64,000 bases of DNA, taken from the NCBI RefSeq assembly GCF_004339745.1, contig NZ_SMGP01000001.1, positions 4,154,001 to 4,218,000 of the forward strand. The letters are read 5' to 3'. Every line of letters starts with the position of its first letter. Within the stretch, counting starts at the first letter, position 1. The translations under genes were made by a program, and so were the position numbers. Shown here one piece after another: positions 53,130-62,926 of the stretch. The notes below the pieces were generated by a model that saw only the letters and a list, made by a program, of their open reading frames with translations, ran no database searches and was not told where the DNA came from. The DNA comes from Paraburkholderia sp. BL9I2N2 (GTDB taxonomy: Bacteria; Pseudomonadota; Gammaproteobacteria; Burkholderiales; Burkholderiaceae).

Positions 53130-56100
53130 ATGTGGATCGTTCGTCTCGCGCTGCGGCGCCCGTATACGTTCGTCGTCCTGGCCCTGCTATTGCTGATCGT
53201 CGGACCTTTGACGATCCTGCGCACGCCCACCGACATCTTCCCCAATATCGACATTCCAGTGCTCTCGGTGATCTGGTCGTATAACGGCCTGCCTGCCGAC
53301 GAGATGGAAAAACGCATCGTGCTCAACTACGAGCGCGGGCTCTCGACTGCGGTCAACGATATCGAGCACACCGAGTCGACCTCGCTGAACGGCATCGCGG
53401 TGGTCAAGATTTTTTTCCAGCCGCACGCCAATATCGATGAAGCGCTCGCCGAGGTCACCGCGCTGTCACAAACGCAATTGCGCTCGCTGCCGCCCGGCAT
53501 CACGCCGCCGAATATCCTGCGCTACAACGCCTCGACGGTGCCGATCCTGCGGCTCGCGCTGTCGTCCGCCTCGCTCACCGAGCAGGAGCTATTCGACTTC
53601 GGCAACAACTTCCTGAAGACGCAGCTCGCCACCGTGCCCGGCGCGTCCGCGCCGCTGCCGTACGGCGGCAAGCAGCGGCAGATCATGGTCGATATCGATT
53701 CGCGCAAACTGCAGGAGCGCAATCTTTCGCCGATGGACGTGGTCAATGCGGTCACCGCACAAAATCTGATCCTACCCTCGGGTACCGCGAAAATCGGTTC
53801 GACCGAATACTCGGTGCAAATGAACGGCAGTCCGGATTCGCTGGCAGGCCTGAACAATATTCCGATCAAATCCACCGCCAACGGCACCGTCTATATCCGC
53901 GACGTCGCTCATGTGCGCGACGGTTTCCAGCCGCAGACCAATATCGTGCGCGTGAACGGCCAGCGCGCGGCGCTCCTCACGATCAACAAGAGCGGCAATA
54001 CGTCCACGCTGGAAATCGTCGACCGCATCAAGAAGATGATGCCGACGCTGCGCAATCTCGTGCCTGCCTCGCTGAATATCGACCCCGTCGCCGACCAGTC
54101 GCTGTTCGTGCGTGCGTCCGTGCAAGGCGTGCTGCGCGAGGCGCTGATCGCGGCATGCCTGACCGGTCTGATGATTCTGCTGTTTCTCGGCAACTGGCGC
54201 GCCACGCTGATCATCGCTGTGTCGATTCCGCTGTCGATGATCACGTCGATCATCGCGCTCTCCCTGCTCGGCGAAACCATCAACATCATGACGCTCGGCG
54301 GGCTCGCGCTCGCGGTCGGCATTCTGGTGGACGACGCGACCGTGGCGATCGAAAACATCAGCCATCAACTCGAACAGGGCAAGACGCTCGAGCAGGCGAT
54401 TCTCGACGGCGCGCATCAGATTGCCATTCCGACGCTGGTGTCGACCTTGTCCATCTGCATCGTCTTCGTGCCGATGTTTCTGCTGACGGGCGTCGCGCAC
54501 TATCTGTTCATCCCGCTCGCCGAAGCGGTGGTGTTCGCGATGCTGGCGTCCTACTTCTTCTCGCGAACGCTCGTGCCGACGCTCGCAAAATACCTGCTGC
54601 GTTATCACCATAAGCCGGCGGATCTGCATCACGCGCCGGCGCAAACGCGCAATCCGTTCATGCGCGTGCACTACGCGTTCGAAGGCGGCTTCTCGCGTTT
54701 GCGCGACCGCTATCGCGTGTTTCTCGAAGCGCGCGTCGCGCGGCCCGGTTTGTTCGTGACGCTGTTTCTGGTCTGCTGTGGCGCGTCGATGCTGCTGATG
54801 CCGTTTCTCGGCCGCGATTTTTTCCCAGCAGTCGACGCCGGCACGATCGCGCTGCATCTGCGCGCGAAAACCGGTATGCGAGTGGAGGAAACGGCGGTAG
54901 TGACCGATCGTGTGGATACGCGGATCCGTCAGTTGATACCGCCCGGTGAGCTGCATTCGATTATCGACAACATCGGCTTGCCGGTCTCGGGCATCAACCT
55001 CTCGTACAGCAACACCGGGACGATCGGCACCTCGGATGCGGACGTGCTGATCACGCTCAATCCCGATCACCATCCGAGCGCCGACTACGTGCGCACGCTG
55101 CGGCGCACGCTCACCGACGAATTTCCAGGCGTACAGTTCGCCTTCCTGCCCGCGGATATCGTCAGTCAAACGCTCAACTTCGGCATGCCGTCGCCGATCG
55201 ATATTCAGATCGTCGGCCGTGACGTGGCCGGCAATCGCGTGTTCGCCGCGAACTTGCTGAACCGTCTGCGCACGGTACCCGGTCTCGTCGATGCACGCAT
55301 CCAGCAGCCCGCGGATTTGCCGCGCATCTTTATCGACGTGGATCGCACGCGTGCGCAGCAAGCCGGCTTCTCGCAACGCGACATCGCGAGCAATCTGCTG
55401 ATCACGCTGTCCGGCAGCCAGCAAACCACGCCGACGTTCTGGCTCAATCCGCGCAACGGCGTGAGCTACAACGTGATCACGGAAGCGCCGCAATACACGA
55501 TCGACTCGTTGCAATCGCTCGCCAACATTCCGCTGAACGCGAACGGCCGCAGCAATATTCTCGGCTCGCTCGCCAGCATGAGGCGCGAAGCGGGCAACGC
55601 GACGCTCACGCACTACAACGCGCAGACCACCATCGATATTTTCGGCACCGCCGACGGTCGCGATCTCGGCGGCGTGTCCGACGACATCCGCAAGATCATC
55701 GACGACGCCAAGGCCGATCTGCCCAAAAGCTCGACCATCGAAGTGCGCGGCCAGGTGCAGACCATGAACGATTCGTTCTCGGGCCTGTTCGCGGGTTTGG
55801 TGTTCGCGATTCTGCTGGTGTATCTGCTGATCGTGGTGAATTTCCAGTCGTGGCTCGATCCGTTCATTATCATCACCGCACTGCCCGGCGCGCTCGCAGG
55901 CATCGTGTGGATGCTGTTTCTCACGCACACCACGCTGTCAATTCCCGCGCTCACCGGCGCGATCATGTGTATCGGCATCGCCACCGCCAACTCGATTCTC
56001 GTGATCAGCTTTGCGCGCGAGCAGCTGCTCGAACACGGCGACGCCACGCGCGCGGCGATCGAAGCGGGCTTCACGCGTTTTCGTCCGGTGCTGATGACGG

Positions 56101-56312
56101 CGCTCGCGATGGTGATCGGCATGGTGCCGATGGCGATCGGTCTCGGCGAAGGCGGCGAGCAGAATGCGCCGCTCGGGCGCGCGGTGATCGGCGGCCTGAC
56201 GATCGGCACGCTGGCCACGTTGATTTTCGTGCCGGTGGTGTTTTCGATGATCTACCGGCGACTCGCGGCACGTCGCTTGCGCGCGGCTGAACACGTGGTG
56301 GGCAAGCCGTGA
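53130..56312 (+). CDS. RND efflux pump inner-membrane component (AcrB/MexB superfamily)
   Basis: A 1060-residue RND pump with twelve membrane segments and two large periplasmic loops. It starts MWIVRLALRRPYTFVVLALL and has the family GGLALAVGILVDDATVAIEN block (about residue 389) with two adjacent aspartates of the proton relay, then MALAMVIGMVPMAIGLGEGG-like sequence near residue 990. Unlike most HAE1 operons the pump gene comes first, followed by adaptor and outer-membrane factor. Sequence style (PNIDIPVLSVIW, FFPAVDAGTI) is that of the uncharacterised multidrug/heavy-metal mixed group; substrate unknown. Confidence 0.9.
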   Translation: MWIVRLALRRPYTFVVLALLLLIVGPLTILRTPTDIFPNIDIPVLSVIWSYNGLPADEMEKRIVLNYERGLSTAVNDIEHTESTSLNGIAVVKIFFQPHANIDEALAEVTALSQTQLRSLPPGITPPNILRYNASTVPILRLALSSASLTEQELFDFGNNFLKTQLATVPGASAPLPYGGKQRQIMVDIDSRKLQERNLSPMDVVNAVTAQNLILPSGTAKIGSTEYSVQMNGSPDSLAGLNNIPIKSTANGTVYIRDVAHVRDGFQPQTNIVRVNGQRAALLTINKSGNTSTLEIVDRIKKMMPTLRNLVPASLNIDPVADQSLFVRASVQGVLREALIAACLTGLMILLFLGNWRATLIIAVSIPLSMITSIIALSLLGETINIMTLGGLALAVGILVDDATVAIENISHQLEQGKTLEQAILDGAHQIAIPTLVSTLSICIVFVPMFLLTGVAHYLFIPLAEAVVFAMLASYFFSRTLVPTLAKYLLRYHHKPADLHHAPAQTRNPFMRVHYAFEGGFSRLRDRYRVFLEARVARPGLFVTLFLVCCGASMLLMPFLGRDFFPAVDAGTIALHLRAKTGMRVEETAVVTDRVDTRIRQLIPPGELHSIIDNIGLPVSGINLSYSNTGTIGTSDADVLITLNPDHHPSADYVRTLRRTLTDEFPGVQFAFLPADIVSQTLNFGMPSPIDIQIVGRDVAGNRVFAANLLNRLRTVPGLVDARIQQPADLPRIFIDVDRTRAQQAGFSQRDIASNLLITLSGSQQTTPTFWLNPRNGVSYNVITEAPQYTIDSLQSLANIPLNANGRSNILGSLASMRREAGNATLTHYNAQTTIDIFGTADGRDLGGVSDDIRKIIDDAKADLPKSSTIEVRGQVQTMNDSFSGLFAGLVFAILLVYLLIVVNFQSWLDPFIIITALPGALAGIVWMLFLTHTTLSIPALTGAIMCIGIATANSILVISFAREQLLEHGDATRAAIEAGFTRFRPVLMTALAMVIGMVPMAIGLGEGGEQNAPLGRAVIGGLTIGTLATLIFVPVVFSMIYRRLAARRLRAAEHVVGKP

Positions 56313-56400
56313 TGCAGAGCGCTTTGGTTATCGTGCCGGAAACAGCAGGCAGCACAAGAGGCAGCTTCGACTGCCCATGCATCTTGACAGGGGAAGTTTG

Positions 56401-57918
56401 ATGGAAGGACAACGTCCAGACGGTTCCGGCACTGCGCGCGATCCGGCAAAGGCAAAGCGCGCACGCTGGATCGGCATTGCGGTTGCCGTAGCCGTCATCG
56501 CGCTGGCGGCGCAAGGTATCTGGTCGCGCCACGATGCACACGCGGCGCTCGAACGCGATGCCGAGCATGCGAGCCAGACGAGCGTCGAAGTCGTGCGGCC
56601 GCAGAAGTCGACGGTCGGACTCGATCTCGTGCTGCCCGGCAATGTGCAGGCTTTTCTCGATACGCCGATTTACGCGCGCACGAACGGCTATCTGAGGAAG
56701 TGGTACGCCGACATCGGCGCGCATGTGAAAAACGGCCAGTTGCTCGCGGAGATCGACACGCCGGAAGTCGACGATCAACTGCGCGCCGCCCGTGCCGATC
56801 TCGCGAACGCCAACGCCAACTATGCGCTCGCGAAAAGCACCGCCGACCGCTGGACCGACATGCTGAAAAGCAAATCCGTCTCGAAGCAGGAAACCGACGA
56901 GAAGGTCGGCGACATGCTCGCGAAGAAAGCCACGCTCGACGCCGCGCGTTTCAACGTGGCGCGGCTCGAGAAGACGCAGTCGTTCCAGAAGGTGTATGCG
57001 CCGTTCGACGGCATCGTGACGGCGCGCAATGTCGATGTCGGTGCGCTGATCGACGCGGGCAGTTCCGGCGGCCCAGCGAAGGAGCTGTTTCATGTCGCGC
57101 AGGCGGATCGGCTGCGCGTTTATGTGAATGTGCCGCAGGCTTACGCGCAGCAGGTTCGTGCGCAGCAGAACGCGTTTCTCACGCTGACCGAGACGCCGGC
57201 GAAACATTATCCGGGCACCGTAGCGCGCACTGCGGGCGCCGTCGATCCGCAACAACGCACGATGCTGGTCGAAGTCGATGTCGATAACCGCAACGGCGAT
57301 TTGCTACCGGGTGCGTATGCGCAAGTGCACTTCGCGCTGGGCACGGGCGCGGCGCCGTTCACGCTGCCGGGCAATGCGCTGCTGTTCCGTCCGGACGGTG
57401 TGAAAGTCGCGACCGTCGACGCGCAACATAAAGTGAAGCTCGTGCCGGTGTCGTTGGGAACGGACTTCGGCACGCGCGTAGCGATCGTGTCCGGCTTGCA
57501 AGGCGATGAGCAGGTGATCCTGAATCCACAGGACTCGATCGTCGATGGCGCACCGGTGCGGATCGTGGCGGCGAAAGCGGGTGAGGCAACGGCTGCTTCT
57601 GGCGCGGCGGCTGGTGGTGAAGGGGCAGCGGGCGCGTCTGGCGCAGCGGGCGCGTCGGGGGCAGCGGGCGCGTCTGGCGCAGCGGGCGCGTCTGGCGCAG
57701 CGGCGAGCGGTGAACGGGGAACGGGCGCGTCTGGCGCAGCGGCAAACGGCAAAGCGGCGGCGGGCGCATCCGCCGCGGTCGCGAGCGGTGGCGCGGCAGG
57801 GAGCGCGTCCGGCGCAGTGCCGAGCGGTGACGGAGCGGCAGGTTCCTCCAGCGCGATAGCCTCAAGCTCCGAGACTGCGCACGTCGCCTCATTGCTGTTC
57901 GCGAGGACATCCTCATGA
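56401..57918 (+). CDS. RND efflux periplasmic adaptor with Gly/Ala/Ser repeat tail
   Basis: A 505-residue membrane-fusion protein. After a short cytoplasmic start comes a signal anchor (WIGIAVAVAVIALAAQGIW), then the lipoyl/hairpin and barrel region: NAFLDTPIYAR-like strand, YLRKWYADIGAHVKNGQLLA, and a coiled-coil hairpin rich in Ala (ADLANANANYALAKS). The last ~110 residues (from about 395) are low complexity, with four near-exact copies of GAAGAS (18 bp each) followed by looser Ser/Ala/Gly sequence. Normal adaptors end near residue 390. Start at 56401 has AGGGGAA upstream; it ends overlapping the OMF gene by 4 nt. Confidence 0.9.
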   Translation: MEGQRPDGSGTARDPAKAKRARWIGIAVAVAVIALAAQGIWSRHDAHAALERDAEHASQTSVEVVRPQKSTVGLDLVLPGNVQAFLDTPIYARTNGYLRKWYADIGAHVKNGQLLAEIDTPEVDDQLRAARADLANANANYALAKSTADRWTDMLKSKSVSKQETDEKVGDMLAKKATLDAARFNVARLEKTQSFQKVYAPFDGIVTARNVDVGALIDAGSSGGPAKELFHVAQADRLRVYVNVPQAYAQQVRAQQNAFLTLTETPAKHYPGTVARTAGAVDPQQRTMLVEVDVDNRNGDLLPGAYAQVHFALGTGAAPFTLPGNALLFRPDGVKVATVDAQHKVKLVPVSLGTDFGTRVAIVSGLQGDEQVILNPQDSIVDGAPVRIVAAKAGEATAASGAAAGGEGAAGASGAAGASGAAGASGAAGASGAAASGERGTGASGAAANGKAAAGASAAVASGGAAGSASGAVPSGDGAAGSSSAIASSSETAHVASLLFARTSS

Positions 57919-59429
57919 ACGCGCCGGCATCTCGTCGCCGTTTCGTCGCCCCGCCGCTGCGCGCGTCCGCTTTGGCGCTAGCAAGCGTATGCGCACTCAC
58001 CGCATGCACCGTCGGCCCCGACTATGTGAAGCCGTCCGCCACCACCGCCGCAACCTACAAGGAACTCGAAGGCACCGGCTGGAAACCCGCGCAACCCGCC
58101 GACACGCTCACCCGCGGCGCGTGGTGGAGCGTCTACGCAGACCCGTCGCTCGATGCGCTCGAACAACAGGTCGCGAACGCGAACCAGAACGTGCAGGCCG
58201 CCGAAGCACGCTTTCGCGCCGCCCGCGCAACCGTGGCGCAATATCGCTCGAGCTTCTTCCCGGTCGTCACCGCGACCGGCGCCTATTCACGCGCGCGTTC
58301 GTCGGAGAACGTGCTGCACAAATCGACCGCCGGCCTAACGCTGAACGACTACCTCGTGCAAGCCGACGCGTCGTGGGAACCCGATCTGTGGGGCCGCGTG
58401 TCGCGCAGTGTCGAAGGCGCGAAAGCCGAAGCGCAGGCCAGCGCCGCCGATGCACAAGCCGTACTCCTGTCGATGCAGGCCGAACTCGCCACCGACTACT
58501 TCGAGCTGCGCGGGCTCGATCAGGAGCGCCAACTGCTCGACGACACGATCGAAGCCTACAAGCAGGCGCTCGACCTGACGCAGCACCGCTACGCCGGCGG
58601 CATCGCCACGGACGCCGATGTCGCGCAGGCGCAGACGCAACTGAAGACCACCCAGGCGCAAGCACTCGACCTCGGCGTGCAGCGCGCGCAACTCGAACAC
58701 GCGATCGCGATCCTGATCGGCCAGCCGCCCTCCACGTTTTCGCTGCCGGTTGCACCGCTCGCCGCGGTGCCGGTCGTGGCGGCGGCGGGCGTGCCGTCCG
58801 CGTTGCTCGAACGCCGCCCAGACATAGCGGCGGCGGAACGGCACGTCGCCGATATGAATGCGCAGATCGGCGTGGCGACGGCGGCGTTTTTTCCGAACCT
58901 CATCTTGTCGGTGACGGGTGGCCTCGAAGCCACCAACTACAGTCAATGGTTGCTGGCGCCGAGCCGGCTGTGGTCGCTGGGGCCGACGCTGGCGGGCACG
59001 CTGCTCGACTTCGGCGGACGCGCTTCCGTGAAGGAACAGGCCCGCGCGCACTACGACGAAAGCGTCGCGCAATACCGGCAGACCGTGCTGAGCGCCTTCG
59101 GCCAGGTCGAGGACAATCTCGCCGCCCTGCGCGTGCTCGAACAGGAAGCGACCGCGCAGGACGATGCGGTGACCGCCGCGCAACGTGCGCTGGCAGTCGT
59201 ATCGAATCGCTATAAGAACGGCGCGATCACGTATCTCGACGTGGTGGTCGCGCAAACCACTGCGCTCACCAACGAGCGCGACGCCGTGTCGATCGCGCGT
59301 CGGCGGATGGCCGCGAGCGTGGCGTTGATCAAGGCGCTGGGCGGTGGCTGGGACGCGTCCGCGCTGCCGACGGATGAGCAGATCGCGCATCCTTCCGCGC
59401 CCGCCAGCGATGCCGCGACGCGCGGGTAG
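57915..59429 (+). CDS. RND efflux outer-membrane factor (NodT/OprM family lipoprotein)
   Basis: A 504-residue outer-membrane channel lipoprotein. The signal peptide ends in the lipobox LTAC at about residues 28-31, followed by TVGPDYVKPS, typical of the family. Two repeats of coiled-coil/beta structure follow, with SWEPDLWGRVSRSVEGAKAE, LATDYFELRGLDQERQLLDD, LERRPDIAAAERHVADMNAQ and LLDFGGRASVKEQARAHYDE as diagnostic blocks. ATGA overlap with the adaptor couples translation. It completes a tripartite pump. Confidence 0.92.
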   Translation: MNAPASRRRFVAPPLRASALALASVCALTACTVGPDYVKPSATTAATYKELEGTGWKPAQPADTLTRGAWWSVYADPSLDALEQQVANANQNVQAAEARFRAARATVAQYRSSFFPVVTATGAYSRARSSENVLHKSTAGLTLNDYLVQADASWEPDLWGRVSRSVEGAKAEAQASAADAQAVLLSMQAELATDYFELRGLDQERQLLDDTIEAYKQALDLTQHRYAGGIATDADVAQAQTQLKTTQAQALDLGVQRAQLEHAIAILIGQPPSTFSLPVAPLAAVPVVAAAGVPSALLERRPDIAAAERHVADMNAQIGVATAAFFPNLILSVTGGLEATNYSQWLLAPSRLWSLGPTLAGTLLDFGGRASVKEQARAHYDESVAQYRQTVLSAFGQVEDNLAALRVLEQEATAQDDAVTAAQRALAVVSNRYKNGAITYLDVVVAQTTALTNERDAVSIARRRMAASVALIKALGGGWDASALPTDEQIAHPSAPASDAATRG

Positions 59430-59580
59430 TCATCGGTCTTGGATGCCGCGAAGAGGGCGCAGGACGTGCCGGCAGATCGCGTCGTCGTGGCGGTTAACCG
59501 CGCTCTGCACTGACTCGCGCGCTCTTTTCAGCGTATCCTTAACTCCTTTGTGTCCTTTGCATCCCTGAGGAGATTTTTTC

Positions 59581-60861
59581 GTGACCCCGCCGCCGGACTC
59601 CCACCGGACTGCTACTTCGGCTGCTCCTGCTTCGACCGCTTCTTCGACCGCTTCCGCCGTGCCCGACATCCCATACCTCGAACGCGGCACGCGCGCGTAC
59701 TGGCGCGCCAGCATTGCGTTGCTGTTCGCCGGTTACGCGACGTTCTCGCTGCTCTATTGCGTGCAGCCCTTGCTGCCGTCTTTTTCGACGGCGTTCAACG
59801 TGACGCCGGCACAAAGCAGCCTGTCGCTCTCGTTGACCACGGCCGCGCTCGCGCTTGCGGTGTTCGTCGCCGGCTTCGTTTCGGAAGGCTGGAGCCGTCA
59901 CAAGCTGATGACGCTGTCGCTCACCCTTTCCGCGCTGCTGACCATCGGTGTGTCGATCGCGCCGCAGTGGCACCAACTGCTCGTGCTGCGCACGCTCGAA
60001 GGTCTCGCGCTCGGCGGCGTGCCCGCCGTCGCGATGGCCTATCTCGCGGAAGAAGTGCATCCCGACGGCCTCGGCCTCGCGATGGGACTCTATGTCGGCG
60101 GCACGGCGATCGGCGGGATGGCCGGACGCGTGATCACCGGCGTCGTCGCGGATCTGTTTTCGTGGCGTGTCGCGATCGGCACGATCGGCGTGCTCGGCAT
60201 TCTGTCGATGCTCGCGTTTCGCGCGCTACTGCCACCGTCACGCCATTTCGTACCGCGGCGCGGACTCGGCTTTACGCATCGCCGCACTGCCCTGCTCAAG
60301 CAATTCACGCGACCCGGACTGTCGCTGCTGTTTCTGCTCGGCTTCGTGCTGATGGGCAGCTTCGTCACGCTGTACAACTACATCGGCTACCGCTTGCTCG
60401 CGCCGCCTTATCAATTGAATCAGACGGAGATCGGCGCGATCTTCGTCGTGTATCTGACAGGCGTAATCGCCTCGCCGTGGTCGGGGCGCATGGCCGATAA
60501 CTTTGGCCGCGCTCGCGTGCTCACCGCCAGCTTGCTGTTGATGGTGCTCGGTCTCGCGCTCACCATGTTGCAGCCGTTGGCGGCGATCGCGGCCGGCATC
60601 GCGTGCGTGACGTTCGGCTTCTTCGCCGGACATTCGGTGGCGAGCAGTTGGGTCGGACGCCTCGCCAAGGATGCCAAAGGTCAGGCCGCCGCCCTGTATC
60701 TGCTCGCGTATTACATCGGCTCGAGCGTGGTCGGCTCGTATGGCGGTCACGTGTGGGCCGGTTTCGGATGGAACGGTGTCGCGGGGCTGGTGGGCGTGCT
60801 GCTCATCATCGGACTGGTTGCAACGATGCGCTTGCGCGGACGTGAGCAACCTCGCATCTGA
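59581..60861 (+). CDS. MFS exporter, YnfM-like
   Basis: A 426-residue, twelve-segment transporter. It starts at a GTG with GAGGAG upstream. After a Ser/Thr/Ala-rich leader (about 45 residues) the first segment contains LLYCVQPLLPSFS, a mark of the YnfM group. FVSEGWSRHKLMTLSLTLSA is loop 2-3. The C-terminal half has the longer loop ASPWSGRMADNFGRARVLTA. The substrate is unknown; several members export arabinose-like or drug compounds. No nearby regulator. Confidence 0.87.
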   Translation: MTPPPDSHRTATSAAPASTASSTASAVPDIPYLERGTRAYWRASIALLFAGYATFSLLYCVQPLLPSFSTAFNVTPAQSSLSLSLTTAALALAVFVAGFVSEGWSRHKLMTLSLTLSALLTIGVSIAPQWHQLLVLRTLEGLALGGVPAVAMAYLAEEVHPDGLGLAMGLYVGGTAIGGMAGRVITGVVADLFSWRVAIGTIGVLGILSMLAFRALLPPSRHFVPRRGLGFTHRRTALLKQFTRPGLSLLFLLGFVLMGSFVTLYNYIGYRLLAPPYQLNQTEIGAIFVVYLTGVIASPWSGRMADNFGRARVLTASLLLMVLGLALTMLQPLAAIAAGIACVTFGFFAGHSVASSWVGRLAKDAKGQAAALYLLAYYIGSSVVGSYGGHVWAGFGWNGVAGLVGVLLIIGLVATMRLRGREQPRI

Positions 60862-61133
60862 TGCTCGCGCGACGACCCAACGCGCATTGAATGACGCTAA
60901 AACGTAAGGCCGACGTAAACGAACGCGACATTTTTTGCGGCGCATTTGCTGCGTCGCGGCAATCGCGGCGGCCCTTGCCGCACCGGGTTCAGCGGCTTGC
61001 GAATAGCCGCTGCAGCGCCGCAAAGCGCCGTTATATCGACTTCACTTGTCTCCTATACTCAAATCGAGCGTGGGCGGTGCATGACTCCATAAATCGAGCC
61101 GCCGCCTTCGCCGGAATACATATGGAGACGAGA

Positions 61134-61319
61134 ATGACGACCTACTTCACGATCGGCGATTTCATCCTGGTCATTCCGATGGCGTTGGCCGGGGCTTTGT
61201 TTGTCGGTGCGCTTCCCTGCAAGACGGAATTCCGGCACAACGCGTTGCGCGTGCTTGGCGCGCTGATCGGCGTAGTGTTCGCGGTCGTGCTGGTCGAAGG
61301 TTTGCCGGCGCTCGTCTAA
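61134..61319 (+). CDS. Small membrane protein (61 residues)
   Basis: A 61-residue protein with two hydrophobic segments (FILVIPMALAGALFVGALPC and ALRVLGALIGVVFAVVLVEG) separated by a short charged loop (KTEFRHN). The ATG at 61134 has GGAG 7 nt upstream; another ATG 12 bp earlier is less well placed. A strong terminator follows directly, supporting a real short gene. Family unknown. Confidence 0.65.
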   Translation: MTTYFTIGDFILVIPMALAGALFVGALPCKTEFRHNALRVLGALIGVVFAVVLVEGLPALV

Positions 61320-61323
61320 AAGA

Positions 61324-61350
61324 AAAAGCCGCCCCGTGGGCGGCTTTTCT
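61324..61350 (+). terminator. Rho-independent terminator
   Basis: The 10-bp stem AAAAGCCGCC / GGCGGCTTTT is followed by CTATTG. It starts 5 nt after the small membrane protein stop and also serves the convergent aldo-keto reductase gene. Confidence 0.82.
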
Positions 61351-61383
61351 ATTGCTGCGGCGTGAAGGGCCAAGGCGCGGGGA

Positions 61384-62427
61384 TCAGATCGCCTGATCCG
61401 TAGACGGCTTTTCCCACAGGTTGATGCCGCCTTCGGTCGCGTAGCGGTCGATCTCGGCCAGTTCGTCCTTCGAGAACGCGAGATTCTTCAGCGCGCCGAC
61501 GTTCTCGCGCACCTGCTCCGCACGGCTTGCGCCGATCAGCACGGACGTCACGCGCGCATCGCGCAGCGCCCAGGCGAGCGCCATCTGCGCCAGGCTCTGG
61601 CCGCGACGTTGCGCGATGTCGTTGAGCTTGCGCACGTGCTCGATGTTCTGCGCGCTCAAATGCTCCTGCTTCAACGAACCGCCGCCCGGCTTGTTGACGC
61701 GCGCGTCTTCCGGCACGCCGTTCAGGTATTTGCCGGTGAGCAGACCCTGGGCCAGCGGCGTGAACGCGATGGCGCCGGCACCGACCTTCTCGAGCGTATC
61801 CAGCAACTCGTGTTCGATCCAGCGATTGAGCATGTTGTACGCGGGCTGATGAATCAGCAGCGGCACCTTGTACTCGGCGAGCAGCTTCGCCATTTCGAGC
61901 GTTTTGGTTGCCGAGTACGACGAAATCCCGATGTACAGCGCCTTGCCCTGCTGCACGGCACTCGCCAACGCGCCCGCGGTTTCTTCGAGCGGCGTATCGG
62001 CATCGAAACGATGCGAATAGAAAATATCGACGTAGTCGAGGCCCATGCGTTGCAGGCTCTGATCGAGACTCGCGAGCACGTATTTGCGCGAACCGCCGCC
62101 TTGACCGTACGGACCCGGCCACATGTCCCAACCGGCCTTCGACGAAATCAGCAGCTCATCGCGATACGGCTTGAAGTCGTCCTTGAAGAGCCGGCCGAAA
62201 TTGGTTTCGGCGCTGCCGTACGGCGGCCCGTAGTTGTTGGCGAGGTCGAAGTGCGTGATACCCAGGTCGAAGGCCGTGCGCAAGATGTCGCGCTGCGTGG
62301 AGATCGGCGTGGTGTCGCCGAAGTTGTGCCACAGTCCGAGCGACAGCGCCGGCAGTTTGAGACCCGACTTGCCGCAGACGCGGTACTGCATATCCGAATA
62401 GCGTTCTGAAGCTGCTTCGTAAGCCAT
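61384..62427 (-). CDS. Aldo-keto reductase, YghZ/MgrA type
   Basis: A 347-residue aldo-keto reductase of the AKR14/YghZ group, close to the E. coli length of 346. The catalytic tetrad is in HFDLANNYGPPYGSAE (D, Y), SSKAGWDMW (K) and DIFYSHRFDADTP (H). The cofactor-binding end is DARVTSVLIGASRAEQV. E. coli YghZ reduces L-glyceraldehyde-3-phosphate and methylglyoxal with NADPH; that is the best guess here. ATG at 62425-62427. Confidence 0.9.
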   Translation of the reverse strand: MAYEAASERYSDMQYRVCGKSGLKLPALSLGLWHNFGDTTPISTQRDILRTAFDLGITHFDLANNYGPPYGSAETNFGRLFKDDFKPYRDELLISSKAGWDMWPGPYGQGGGSRKYVLASLDQSLQRMGLDYVDIFYSHRFDADTPLEETAGALASAVQQGKALYIGISSYSATKTLEMAKLLAEYKVPLLIHQPAYNMLNRWIEHELLDTLEKVGAGAIAFTPLAQGLLTGKYLNGVPEDARVNKPGGGSLKQEHLSAQNIEHVRKLNDIAQRRGQSLAQMALAWALRDARVTSVLIGASRAEQVRENVGALKNLAFSKDELAEIDRYATEGGINLWEKPSTDQAI

Positions 62428-62644
62428 TGCTAGTGTCCTTGATGGTGAAGGCGCCCGACCAGTATGCGGGCATGGGCAATTGCATGCTGCGGGAGGCGTG
62501 CTGCTATGTTTTTGTAGGAGGGGATGCGGCCAGACCGCTATGGTAGCGAATCGACGTGATGCATGCAGACACCCAGTATGCGGGATGGACGATCGCTTGC
62601 AGCTCCCCTACACTTTGCCCGATTCAAGCTCATGGGAGAGGTAG

Positions 62645-62851
62645 ATGACGAAGGCGATTTCCATCGCGTTGATTGTCGGCGGTGTCGTGCTGCTGTATTT
62701 CGGCGGCCAGGCGTTCAATTCGGTGAGTAGCGACGTCTCGCGCGTCTTTACCGGTTCACCGACCAACAAGGCGATCATGCTGATCGTGGGCGGCGTCGTG
62801 GCCACGATCGCCGGATTGACGGGAATGGCTTTGTCGGGACGCAAGCGTTAA
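62645..62851 (+). CDS. DUF3185-type small membrane protein
   Basis: A 68-residue protein with two hydrophobic segments (ISIALIVGGVVLLYFGGQAF and IMLIVGGVVATIAGLTGMAL) and the short SVSSDVSRVFTGSPTNKA loop between them. The composition and the loop match the DUF3185 family, of unknown role, common in Gram-negative bacteria. The ATG at 62645 follows GGGAGAG. Confidence 0.75.
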   Translation: MTKAISIALIVGGVVLLYFGGQAFNSVSSDVSRVFTGSPTNKAIMLIVGGVVATIAGLTGMALSGRKR

Positions 62852-62926
62852 CAGCCTGCGCGAGAGTGCGGCGCCTCGGATTTTCAGCGTATGAAGCCGA
62901 TGCGCCGCCGCGAGAGATCGAAAAAC

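Noticed and set aside
53772..55928. 718-codon minus-strand frame opposite the RND pump
   Set aside because: Composition is dominated by Arg, His, Gln and Asp, typical of antisense reading of a GC-rich gene; the plus strand encodes the pump.
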